Positions 34,141-41,673 of a DNA stretch of 64,000 bases are shown piece by piece. The stretch's first letter is position 1. The number at the start of each line of letters is the position of its first letter. The position numbers were made by a program, and so were the translations under genes. Source of the stretch: Paenibacillus donghaensis (GTDB lineage Bacteria > Bacillota > Bacilli > Paenibacillales > Paenibacillaceae); assembly GCF_002192415.1 (NCBI RefSeq), contig NZ_CP021780.1, forward strand, positions 1,364,001 to 1,428,000. The letters are read 5' to 3'. The notes below the pieces were generated by a model. That model had not been told where the DNA came from and ran no database searches. It saw nothing but the letters and a program-made list of their open reading frames with translations.

Positions 34141-35754
34141 GTGGAGGATATAGCTGAACATCGCGGGGGAATCCGTAAAAAGGTTGGACAGCTGTTTATG
34201 TGCGGGTTCATGGATACCCGGCCGAACGATAACATCCTGAAGCTGATCACGGACTACAATATTGGCGGGGTTATCTATTTCCGGCGTAATATCGGTACGC
34301 CTGAAGAGGTGTATGAATGCTCGGCCGGTCTTCAGCAGGCGGCATCCGAACCGCTGCTGATCGCCATCGATCAGGAAGGCGGAATGGTAGCCCGGATCGA
34401 GCAGGGAGTAACCCTGATGCCGGGCAATATGGCCTTGGGCGCGACCCGTGATCCGGAGGGGGTCTTCGAGGCCGCCAGAATTGCGGGTCTGGAGCTGCGC
34501 CAGCTGGGCATGAACATGAACTTTGCACCCTGTGTGGATGTCAACAATAATCCGACCAATCCGGTTATTGGCGTGCGTTCCTTCGGGGAAACACCGCAGC
34601 TGGTGGCGAGTCTTGGAGCTGCTGCTGCAGCGGGTTATCAGAACGCGGGTGTTGCGGCAACCCTGAAGCATTTCCCCGGACATGGGGATACCGATACTGA
34701 CTCGCACCTCGCACTGCCAACGATCCCGCATCCCCGGGAACGGCTGGAGACCATTGAGCTTGCCCCGTTCCGGCATATCATTAAGACTGGAGTCGACGCC
34801 ATTATGACGGCGCATGTGGTCTTTCCGGCCTATGAGGAGCAGGAGATTCCCGCCACCTTGTCCAAGAACATTCTGACCGGACTTCTGCGGCAGAAGCTGG
34901 GCTTTGAGGGCGTCATCGTCACAGACTGTCTGGAGATGAATGCCATTGCCCAGACGGTTGGCGTTGGAACGGGAGCCGTTCAGGCAGTACAGGCGGGGGC
35001 GGACCTGATTCTGGTCAGCCACCGGTTCGATTGGCAGGTGGAGGCTATCGAAGCGGTCATTGGGGCCGTTGAACGGGGAGAGATCTCCGAAGCAAGAATT
35101 GACGACTCGATCTCCCGGCTGCAGCGGCTGAAATTGAAACGTGGCATTCTAAAAGAGGAACCGGCAGGGTTCGCGGCAATCCGCGATACACTCGCCACCA
35201 CGGCTTCGCATGCGTTCGCGCAGAAGCTTAGCGAGCATAGCATTACGCTGGTGAAGGATGAGGGACAGCTGCCGCTGTCCGGCAAGGAGCGCACCTATGT
35301 GATCTGGCCGGAGGTTCGTGTGCATCATGAGGTCGTGGAAGCGCTGCGTGAGGAAGTGACACTGGGCGGAGAGCTGTCTGAGTTGATTCCGCAGGTCGAT
35401 GAACGTATTATTGATGCCGATCCTTCAGAGGAGGAGATCGGGCTTGTGCTTACCGAGAGCGCGGCGTATACCCAGATTGTTGCCGTGACCTACAATGCCG
35501 GATTCTCCGGCGGCCAGAGGCGGATACTCACAGAATTGGTCGGGAGAACCGGCACCCGGCTGATTGTTGTGGCGGCCCGTGATCCTTTTGATTATACGGC
35601 GGTTCCGGGTATCCGCACCTATTTGGCATGCTACGAGAACAAGCCGCTGGCTATGCAGTCCGTTGCGAAAGTGCTGACCGGACAGCTCCCGGCGCGCGGC
35701 AGACTTCCGGTGACGGTCGGGGAGTTTCACGTTGGTACCGGAATCCAGGTGTGA
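34141..35754 (+). CDS. nagZ: GH3 beta-N-acetylhexosaminidase (NagZ-like)
   Basis: A 537-residue cytoplasmic GH3 enzyme. The NagZ-specific loop KHFPGHGDTDTDSHLALP provides the catalytic histidine acid/base, and the nucleophile is Asp262 in GVIVTDCLEMNAIA. A second domain of about 190 residues follows, as in Gram-positive NagZ proteins (E. coli NagZ has only the barrel). No signal peptide. The GTG start lies 10 bases after AAAGGGG. It would release GlcNAc from imported chito- or muro-oligosaccharides, matching the GlcNAc-kinase-like gene upstream. Confidence 0.88.
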   Translation: MEDIAEHRGGIRKKVGQLFMCGFMDTRPNDNILKLITDYNIGGVIYFRRNIGTPEEVYECSAGLQQAASEPLLIAIDQEGGMVARIEQGVTLMPGNMALGATRDPEGVFEAARIAGLELRQLGMNMNFAPCVDVNNNPTNPVIGVRSFGETPQLVASLGAAAAAGYQNAGVAATLKHFPGHGDTDTDSHLALPTIPHPRERLETIELAPFRHIIKTGVDAIMTAHVVFPAYEEQEIPATLSKNILTGLLRQKLGFEGVIVTDCLEMNAIAQTVGVGTGAVQAVQAGADLILVSHRFDWQVEAIEAVIGAVERGEISEARIDDSISRLQRLKLKRGILKEEPAGFAAIRDTLATTASHAFAQKLSEHSITLVKDEGQLPLSGKERTYVIWPEVRVHHEVVEALREEVTLGGELSELIPQVDERIIDADPSEEEIGLVLTESAAYTQIVAVTYNAGFSGGQRRILTELVGRTGTRLIVVAARDPFDYTAVPGIRTYLACYENKPLAMQSVAKVLTGQLPARGRLPVTVGEFHVGTGIQV

Positions 35755-35851
35755 GCTGGGTGAGTTAGGTCAAGCACTCGTTGTTACTTAGTACCGGCAA
35801 GGTTTTAGGAGGTTACTCTGGGAACCCTTGGAGTAAACAGGATGATAGTCT

Positions 35852-35971
35852 GATACTACTTAGGACCAGTGAGGGATTAGTGTGCTCCCCCAGAGCTTTC
35901 GGAGAAATTAGATGCGCATTCGCATTTATTTGTCCCAAAACGGAAAAACCGGATAAATAGATGCATATTTG
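35852..35971 (+). mobile_element. MITE copy 1 (outer, IS66-like ends), left part
   Basis: It begins GATACTACTTAGGACC, one base different from the consensus GTTACTACTTAGGACC, and contains the internal unit AAATTAGATGCGCATTCGCA. At 35971 it is interrupted by MITE copy 2, inserted into its second-type palindrome GATGCATATTTGCAACTAA. A short right continuation (37899-37920, CAACTAAATCTGTGAATTCG) follows copy 2 and then runs into repeat family X. A still weaker end-like sequence, GTTACTTAGTACC, is at 35783. The gap 35755-35851 has no gene. Confidence 0.65.
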
Positions 35972-36154
35972 GTTACTACTTAGGTTCCAGCCAAATTTAG
36001 AGAGTTAGCGGGGAGCCATTGGAGTAATTAGATGCGAAAGTGCATTTAATTCCAGTTGAAATTCCGGATATCTGGAAATTAAGTGCGAATCTGCAACTAT
36101 TTTGGGGAAAATTGACTCTGTAGTGCTCAAAACTCGAAATTAGATGCGATATCG

Positions 36155-37757
36155 GTTACTACTTAGGACCCCCTTTTTTCGCCAATGTATGTCATGACCT
36201 AAAAACTGGGTAATGAATAGTAATCATACATAAGGGGGGGGAGCATAGTGATTGCCAGAAGACATAACCGAATCCTTCAAGATAAGTTAGAATGTCTCCA
36301 TCGTACTCTCGCTGAGCTTCGCGCCAGACTGAACGAACTGGAAATCCACAACGCTGCCCTTACCGCGAAACTTATAGAGCGGGATGCCAAAATCAAGGAA
36401 CAAGAGATCGAAATCAAAGAACTCAAGCAGCGGCTTGGGCAAGACTCGACCAACAGTCACTTTCCCTCCTCCCGGGATCTGAAGCGCAAACCTCAGAACA
36501 ACCGTACGCCGGGAGGGAAAAAAGGAGCGCCCAAAGGACATCCAGGACATACGCTGAAGTTCTCTGCTACGCCAGATGAAACGATTCTTCATCCTTTGAC
36601 GCAATGTCCAGACTGTCAAATGTCCTTAGCTGACGTACCCGCTGCCACCTACCAATCGCGGCAGGTCTTTGAGATGCCCGAGCCGAGAATCCACATCACG
36701 GAGCACCGGGCCCAGCAAAAACATTGCCCTTGCTGCCGCAAGAAGCAACAGGCGGCTTTTCCAGAAGGTGTGCGGGCGTATGTGCAATATGGCCCCAGGC
36801 TGATGGCTTTTTCGGCCTATCTGCATGGATACCAATTGTTGCCGCTTGCCCGATTAAGCGAACTTTTGTATGTCCTGACCGGATGTAAACCGAGTGAGAG
36901 GACCCTGCTGGGACAGATTGAAGCCACGTCCGGGACGTTGTCACCCTATATCGAGCAGATTCGGGAAGCCGTGCTGGGAAGCCCCGTCATTCATTCGGAT
37001 GAAACGGGCGCCCGGGTCCAGAAGAAGGAAAAATGGGTCCATGTCAACAGTACGCCCGACTGGACGCTGCTCGGCGTAGCCGACAGCCGGGGAAGTGAAG
37101 GCATGAAAACCCTCCGGGTGCTGGATGCATACCTGGGAACGGTGGTCCATGACGGCTACGGCTCTTATTTCAAACAAGACACCTTTGTCTTTGAACACGC
37201 CTTGTGCAATGCCCACCTGATGCGGGATTGTAAGGGGATTGCCTTATATGATAAGCAGGCGTGGGCAAGCCAGATGCTGGCTTTGCTCAAGGAAAGCTGG
37301 GACCTGGAGCAGCAGGCTCGCCAGACGGATTGCCGGCTCAGCCAAGAAACGATCCAGCAGCTGGAACAGCGCTACGACGAGATTCTGGAGCAGAGTCAGG
37401 CGGAACTGGTGAACGTCCCGATCCCAACCAAGACGGGTCCACGGGGACGTAAGAGCAACAGTAAGGCAGGCAACCTTGCGGCTCGCTTCAGTAAACACAA
37501 GGAAGCCATTCTAAAGTTCTTGCATAGCCCCGCCGTCCCGTTTGACAACAACCAAGCCGAGCGCGATTTACGCATGGTGGTCGTCAAACAAAAGATCTCG
37601 GGCTGCTTCCGCGCCTCCGATTCTCCTGAATGGTTCGCTACCATCCGCAGTTTCATCTCCACCTTGATTAAGCAAGAACGCCCTGTTCTGGCTAGCTTAA
37701 TGCTGGCTTCTTCCGGCTCATTTTCTTTTACTCCCATTGGGGGTCGTAAGTAGTAAC
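36155..37757 (+). mobile_element. IS66-family insertion sequence, complete
   Basis: A 1603-bp element with terminal inverted repeats GTTACTACTTAGGACCCCC and its complement (one mismatch), flanked by the perfect 8-bp duplication CGATATCG at 36147-36154 and 37758-37765. An 8-bp duplication is the IS66 norm. It carries one transposase gene and no TnpA/TnpB accessory genes, as in the ISBst12-like group. All catalytic parts look intact, so it could still be active. Confidence 0.92.
36248..37753 (+). CDS. tnpC: IS66-family transposase
   Basis: A 501-residue transposase. An N-terminal leucine-rich coiled coil (about 1-65) is followed by a Lys/Arg-rich GGKKGAPKGHPGH region, a zinc-binding part (CPDC at about 120, CPCC at about 160) and the DDE catalytic domain: Asp251 (VIHSDETGARV), Asp302 (VHDGYGSYF) and Glu438 (NNQAERDLRM). 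A downstream GCFRASDSPEWFATIRSFIST ending is typical of the family. Start is GTG, after a run of eight G. The gene ends four bases before the element's right end, inside the inverted repeat. Confidence 0.93.
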   Translation: MIARRHNRILQDKLECLHRTLAELRARLNELEIHNAALTAKLIERDAKIKEQEIEIKELKQRLGQDSTNSHFPSSRDLKRKPQNNRTPGGKKGAPKGHPGHTLKFSATPDETILHPLTQCPDCQMSLADVPAATYQSRQVFEMPEPRIHITEHRAQQKHCPCCRKKQQAAFPEGVRAYVQYGPRLMAFSAYLHGYQLLPLARLSELLYVLTGCKPSERTLLGQIEATSGTLSPYIEQIREAVLGSPVIHSDETGARVQKKEKWVHVNSTPDWTLLGVADSRGSEGMKTLRVLDAYLGTVVHDGYGSYFKQDTFVFEHALCNAHLMRDCKGIALYDKQAWASQMLALLKESWDLEQQARQTDCRLSQETIQQLEQRYDEILEQSQAELVNVPIPTKTGPRGRKSNSKAGNLAARFSKHKEAILKFLHSPAVPFDNNQAERDLRMVVVKQKISGCFRASDSPEWFATIRSFISTLIKQERPVLASLMLASSGSFSFTPIGGRK

Positions 37758-37920
37758 CGATATCGCACTTATTTGCTACAAAACGGAAAAAAATACTGAA
37801 ATAGATGCGATATCGCACTTAAATCGGTGGCTGGACTAAGGTGGTAATCAAACTTTGATTCTCCTAACCTATGAGGTCCTAAGTAGTAACCATATTTGCA
37901 ACTAAATCTGTGAATTCGAC

Positions 37921-38017
37921 TATGAGGCTATATCATCAAAACAGGCTCTACACCGATGGCGTTCGCTTGAGGGCACCTGAGTCCGCAAGAGTCTGAAACA
38001 TAAGCGATGGTTACTGG
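37921..38017 (+). repeat. dispersed intergenic repeat, family X, partial copy
   Basis: It contains GAGGCTATATCATCAAAACA, then GGCTCTACACC, GGGCACCTGAGTCCGCAAGA and the end GATGGTTACTGG, matching the right half of the copy at 11453-11690. Its left half is missing where it joins the outer MITE remnant. Confidence 0.65.
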
Positions 38018-38098
38018 CTACGGCCTTCATTTGTTATGCTATAGCCTCCTTGTTGCGCGGGGGTGGATCAGAGGCCGGGTGAGCAACACAGAGTGAAG

Positions 38099-38155
38099 GG
38101 GCCCTAAGTGTAACAAGCGTTCGTCTATTCATAGGGTTCTAAGTAGCTTGGTAAC
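38099..38155. repeat. degenerate IS66/MITE right-end sequences
   Basis: Two sequences resemble the MITE right end GGTCCTAAGTAGTAAC: GGCCCTAAGTGTAAC near 38100-38114 and GGGTTCTAAGTAG with CTTG inserted before GTAAC at 38134-38155. They may be decayed ends of older copies, possibly the missing end of the outer MITE. Nothing else is recognised between 38018 and 38230. Confidence 0.4.
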
Positions 38156-38233
38156 CGGCTGCCTCTTCTCAGAAGAGACAGTCTGTTTCTTGTTGTTTAG
38201 GAAATTATAATTTCCTTCTATTGTGAATAAGGT

Positions 38234-38410
38234 CTTGCGCATTCCGCAGGAACAGCCAGCCATTGCCCTTAAGAACTTGCGCATTCCGAAGGAACAGCCG
38301 CTCTTGTCCTTAAGGTCTTGCCCTTAAGAACTTGCGCATTCCGAAGGAACAGCCGCTCTTGTCCTTAAGGTCTTGCCCTTAGGGTCTTGCGCATTCCGCA
38401 GGAACAGCCC
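38234..38410. repeat. tandem repeat with a perfect 55-bp duplication
   Basis: The 24-base unit CTTGCGCATTCCGMAGGAAC plus AGCC occurs at 38234, 38276, 38331 and 38387. Copies 2 and 3 belong to a 55-bp direct duplication (38271-38325 and 38326-38380) that also contains CTCTTGTCCTTAAGGTCTTG. No coding sense. Confidence 0.8.
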
Positions 38411-38687
38411 GCCTTTGACCTTATCCCAAGGCGCGTATCCCGTCAGGGATAGCGTGCCGCCCCCAGCGGCGTCCGAGCGGTCCCGAAGGGATAAGCGGTC
38501 CTACCTCCCAGGCTCCTAAGCACAGTACCGCCAGACTCCTTCGCCAAACTTTCGGGTGTCCAGAGGGCAGAGCCCTTTGGGGCCCTCCCTTGGAAGGGAG
38601 GGTTTGGGAGGGTTCGAATCTTTATCAAATCTTTATCAAATCTTTATAACCCCCTGTTACCGTTCTTGCAAGAGAGGGTGACTAGAT
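38411..38687. other. GC-rich non-coding region before the immunity operon
   Basis: This stretch contains several GC-rich inverted repeats (for example GGGCCCTCCCTTGGAAGGGA at about 38580), then an 11-bp tandem repeat TCTTTATCAAA (two full copies and one partial, 38619-38647). The immunity operon promoter should lie here. No -35/-10 pair was clear enough to call, and no gene was seen. Confidence 0.5.
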
Positions 38688-39407
38688 ATGCAGCCATATA
38701 TTCTGCAAACCAGCAAGTTAAGCAAACAATTCAAGCGCCAGAAGGCGGTAGCGGAGGTCTCGCTGAACGTTCCGGCCCATTCGGTATACGGTCTACTGGG
38801 TCCGAATGGCGCAGGCAAAACCACGATCCTGAAAATGGTAACCGGGCTGCTGCGCCCCAGCGGCGGCGAGATTCTGTTCGCCGGCGAGCCGTGGAGTCGG
38901 AAACGGCTGGGGGAGATCGGCGCGCTGATCGAGTCTCCGGCACTCTATGGCAACCTGACAGCCAGCGAGAATCTGCTGGTGCATGCGAAGCTGCTGAGGC
39001 TGCCGAAGGAGCGGATCGCGCAGGTGCTGGACACCGTGGATCTGCAGAATACCGGCCGCAAGCGGGCCTCGCAGTTCTCGCTTGGCATGAAGCAGCGGCT
39101 GGGCATCGCCATAGCCCTGCTGAACCAGCCGAAGCTGCTCATTCTGGATGAGCCGACCAACGGTCTGGACCCGCTGGGCATTCAGGAGCTGCGGGAACTG
39201 ATCCGCTCATTCCCGACACAGGGAATCACGGTAATTCTGTCCAGCCACATCCTGTCCGAAGTGGAGCAGATTGCCGACCATATCGGCATCATTAGCGGGG
39301 GCAGGCTGGGGTATGAGTGTGCGATACATCCGGATGAAGATCTGGAGGCCCTGTTCATGAAGGTGGTTGCTGAGAACCGGGGAGCAGAGGGGGATTCCCA
39401 TGCTTAA
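38688..39407 (+). CDS. lantibiotic-immunity ABC ATPase (LanF/BcrA-like)
   Basis: A 239-residue ATPase of the LanF/BcrA group: Walker A GLLGPNGAGKTT, signature FSLGMKQRLGIAIALL, Walker B LLILDEPTNGLDP and switch His in ILSSHILSEVEQIAD. It powers removal of lantibiotics or bacitracin-like peptides from the membrane together with two permeases encoded next. GAGGGTG lies seven bases before the ATG. Its stop overlaps the next gene by eight bases. No lantibiotic precursor, dehydratase or cyclase gene is nearby, so the system protects against peptides made by others. Confidence 0.88.
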   Translation: MQPYILQTSKLSKQFKRQKAVAEVSLNVPAHSVYGLLGPNGAGKTTILKMVTGLLRPSGGEILFAGEPWSRKRLGEIGALIESPALYGNLTASENLLVHAKLLRLPKERIAQVLDTVDLQNTGRKRASQFSLGMKQRLGIAIALLNQPKLLILDEPTNGLDPLGIQELRELIRSFPTQGITVILSSHILSEVEQIADHIGIISGGRLGYECAIHPDEDLEALFMKVVAENRGAEGDSHA

Positions 39408-40158
39408 CCTTGTCCAAGCGGAGCATATGAAATACAAACGCAGCTTCGCGCAGAAACTGGTGTTTATCGGGCCGCTGTTTTTTGTTGTGTTTGCTCTTGT
39501 TGCCTTGTTGTACCTGCCGGAGGGGCAGAGTATTCCCGGACAACTGCTTCTGACCATGGTGTTTAACTGGTGGCCGTTTATTTTTGTGCCGCTAGGCACT
39601 GCGTTGCTCTGCGCACTGTCCGAACAGCGCGAGCGCAAAGCCGGGAATTACCGTGCACTGCTCACCCGTGAGGTGCATCCTCTGCAGCTATGGCTGGGCA
39701 AAATAGCGGTGCTGGCTTATTATCTGCTGCTCTCCTCGCTCGGATTGATCATAACGGTACTTCTGGCAGGGCTGCTGATCACGGATGGGCAGCTGCCGGT
39801 CTGGAAGATCAGCTATGCCAGTCTGCTGATCTGGCTGGCCTCCTTAGGCTTCATCCCGCTGCAGCTGTTCATCGCGGCCTGGAAAGGCATGGCTGCTTCC
39901 ATTGGCGCAGGACTGACCGGATTGTTCGCCGGCGTGCTGGCAGCGCCGGGCCCCTATTGGATGCTGGTGCCCTGGAGCTGGCCGTTGCGGCTAATGTGCC
40001 CCGTGATCGGGGTCCATCCCAACGGGGTCTCGCTTCAGTCCGGTGATCCGCTGCTCTCTCACACCGTCATTCCTACTGGAATCTTGCTTTCCCTGCTGTT
40101 CTGCGGTGCGACTGCCTGGCTTGGCGGAATCTGGTTCTCCCGAAGAGAGGTGAAATAG
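39400..40158 (+). CDS. lantibiotic-immunity ABC permease (LanE/MutE-like)
   Basis: A 252-residue permease with six hydrophobic segments and the MutE-type start MLNLVQAEHMKYKRSFAQKL. The ATG at 39400 overlaps the ATPase gene; the frame is open 11 codons earlier. It pairs with the next permease, and both carry the WSWPLRLMCPVIGVHPNG or WAWPARLAWLPSVRMAG type motif near residue 200 that marks EpiE/EpiG-like immunity permeases. Confidence 0.85.
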   Translation: MLNLVQAEHMKYKRSFAQKLVFIGPLFFVVFALVALLYLPEGQSIPGQLLLTMVFNWWPFIFVPLGTALLCALSEQRERKAGNYRALLTREVHPLQLWLGKIAVLAYYLLLSSLGLIITVLLAGLLITDGQLPVWKISYASLLIWLASLGFIPLQLFIAAWKGMAASIGAGLTGLFAGVLAAPGPYWMLVPWSWPLRLMCPVIGVHPNGVSLQSGDPLLSHTVIPTGILLSLLFCGATAWLGGIWFSRREVK

Positions 40159-40160
40159 CG

Positions 40161-40943
40161 ATGCAGCTGCTGCGATTATTGTTCAGCGACTGGTTAAAGA
40201 CCAAACGGACAGCGGTTAGATCAGTAACGTTCGCTGCTCTGCTGTTGTTTCCCCTTGCATTGTTAGCGTATTATTCCGGTTCCGCACGGACTGCAGATTT
40301 GCCTGTGCGGATACATGAGGCTTACTACCAGGCCGGATGCATTCTGCTGCCGGTCGCTGCTGGCCTGCTGGGTGGACTTCTGGCCGCGCAGGAAGAGCAG
40401 GCCGGACATTTCAACGGCTGGCTTGGACAAGCGGCACCCAGAGCGCAGATTTATCTGAGCAAGCTGCTTCTGTTGCTCTGCCTGATGGCTGCTATTCTGT
40501 TTGGTTCTTTGGTGGTTCTACTGCTGGGCATGAAGCTTGTGCTGCAGCTGGACCAGATCGGGACCGGAGCCTTCATCCTCAGCGGCGTACTGGCGCTGGC
40601 AGGCTCGTTTTTGTTAGCTTCGCTTCATATCTATCTGGCGTTTGCCTATGGGCTTGGCGCATCGGTGGGTGCCGGGGGTGCCGGATTACTGGTCGCGGCG
40701 ATTATCGGCACGACTTCCATCGGCGACAAGATATGGCCTTACCTTCCCTGGGCCTGGCCGGCCAGACTGGCTTGGCTGCCGTCTGTGCGGATGGCCGGTG
40801 CCCTGCCGGATGGACTGCCTGAGAGCTGGCTGCTGCGGTACAGCCTGCAAGGACTCATTCCTGCTGCCGGTTTATTTCTGCTGGCAACGGTCTGTAGTAT
40901 ACTATGGTTCAGCAGATGGGAAGGACGTGTCAGCTATGAATAA
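40161..40943 (+). CDS. lantibiotic-immunity ABC permease (LanG/MutG-like)
   Basis: A 260-residue permease with six hydrophobic segments, a charged start LLRLLFSDWLKTKRTAVRS and the C-terminal motif LPWAWPARLAWLPSV. It follows the LanE-like gene by two bases, forming the usual F-E-G order. It is 21 bases ahead of the response regulator gene, so all five genes look like one transcript. Confidence 0.85.
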   Translation: MQLLRLLFSDWLKTKRTAVRSVTFAALLLFPLALLAYYSGSARTADLPVRIHEAYYQAGCILLPVAAGLLGGLLAAQEEQAGHFNGWLGQAAPRAQIYLSKLLLLLCLMAAILFGSLVVLLLGMKLVLQLDQIGTGAFILSGVLALAGSFLLASLHIYLAFAYGLGASVGAGGAGLLVAAIIGTTSIGDKIWPYLPWAWPARLAWLPSVRMAGALPDGLPESWLLRYSLQGLIPAAGLFLLATVCSILWFSRWEGRVSYE

Positions 40944-40964
40944 GGCAGGAACAGGAGGGCGAAG

Positions 40965-41657
40965 GTGAGCCGGATTCTGATTATAGACGATGAGCAGGCG
41001 CTGGTGCAGCTGCTCAGTGAAGAATTGACCGCCAATGGGCATGAGGTTCTGGCTGCGTATGACGGCAACGAGGGGGTGCTGCTGGCGGCGGCTGAACCGG
41101 AGCTTGTGATTCTGGATATTATGATGCCGGGTCTGAACGGCTTCGAGGTCTGCCGCACCATCCGCGACTGGGTGAGCTGTCCGATTATCTTCCTGAGCGC
41201 CAGACAATCGGAGGCCGACAAGATCAGAGGGCTTACGCTGGGCGGAGACGATTATGTCCTGAAGCCGTTCGGACTACGTGAGCTGATGGCCAGAATAGAG
41301 GCCAATCTGCGGCGGGAGGCACGGACCCGGCAGGCTAGTAGGGAAGGCAACAGTTCCAAGCTGCATTATGGCAGACTTAGTCTGAGCCTGCAGGAACGGC
41401 TGGTCAGAATCAACGGCGAGCCGCTGGCGCTGACCCGGCGGGAATACGATATCGTAGAGCTGCTGGCGCTGCACGGCGGTCAGGTTTTTTCGCGGGAGCA
41501 TATGTATGAGAAGATCTGGGGCTACGACGCCGAAGGGGACGCTTCTACGGTTGTGGAGCATATCAAGAAGATCCGCGCCAAGCTGGCCGCCGCCGATCCG
41601 GCAGGGGAATACATCTCCACGGTCTGGGGTATCGGCTACAAATGGACGGAGCAGTAA
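40965..41657 (+). CDS. OmpR-family response regulator of the immunity operon
   Basis: A 230-residue regulator: IIDDEQ acidic pair, phospho-acceptor Asp51 in VILDIMMPG, Ser in FLSARQ, Lys in DYVLKPFG, then a winged helix ending VEHIKKIRAKL and VWGIGYKW. GTG start after GGAGGGC. It resembles SpaR/NisR-type and CprR-type regulators found with LanFEG transporters and probably induces the operon when the kinase senses the peptide. Confidence 0.9.
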   Translation: MSRILIIDDEQALVQLLSEELTANGHEVLAAYDGNEGVLLAAAEPELVILDIMMPGLNGFEVCRTIRDWVSCPIIFLSARQSEADKIRGLTLGGDDYVLKPFGLRELMARIEANLRREARTRQASREGNSSKLHYGRLSLSLQERLVRINGEPLALTRREYDIVELLALHGGQVFSREHMYEKIWGYDAEGDASTVVEHIKKIRAKLAAADPAGEYISTVWGIGYKWTEQ

Positions 41658-41673
41658 GCAAGGAGAGCGGTTA

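Larger units (their letters stand above)
35972..37890 (+). mobile_element. MITE copy 2, interrupted by an IS66-family element
   Basis: It starts GTTACTACTTAGGTTCC (35972) and ends GGTCCTAAGTAGTAAC (37890), with the perfect 8-bp direct repeat CATATTTG at 35964-35971 and 37891-37898. Removing the IS (1603 bp) and one 8-bp duplication leaves 308 bp, the size of the solitary copy at 43872-44180 (309 bp). Four internal palindromic units of the type AATTAGATGCGNNNNCGCAC are present, one of them split by the IS. It has no coding capacity and shares its ends with the IS inside it. Confidence 0.85.

Noticed and set aside
38230..38410. Possible CRISPR array
   Set aside because: Repeats are adjacent or near-adjacent with spacers that are themselves duplicated; no cas genes and irregular spacing.
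38443..38628. Minus-strand 61-codon frame in the GC-rich region
   Set aside because: Arises from GC-rich inverted repeats; no ribosome site or similarity.
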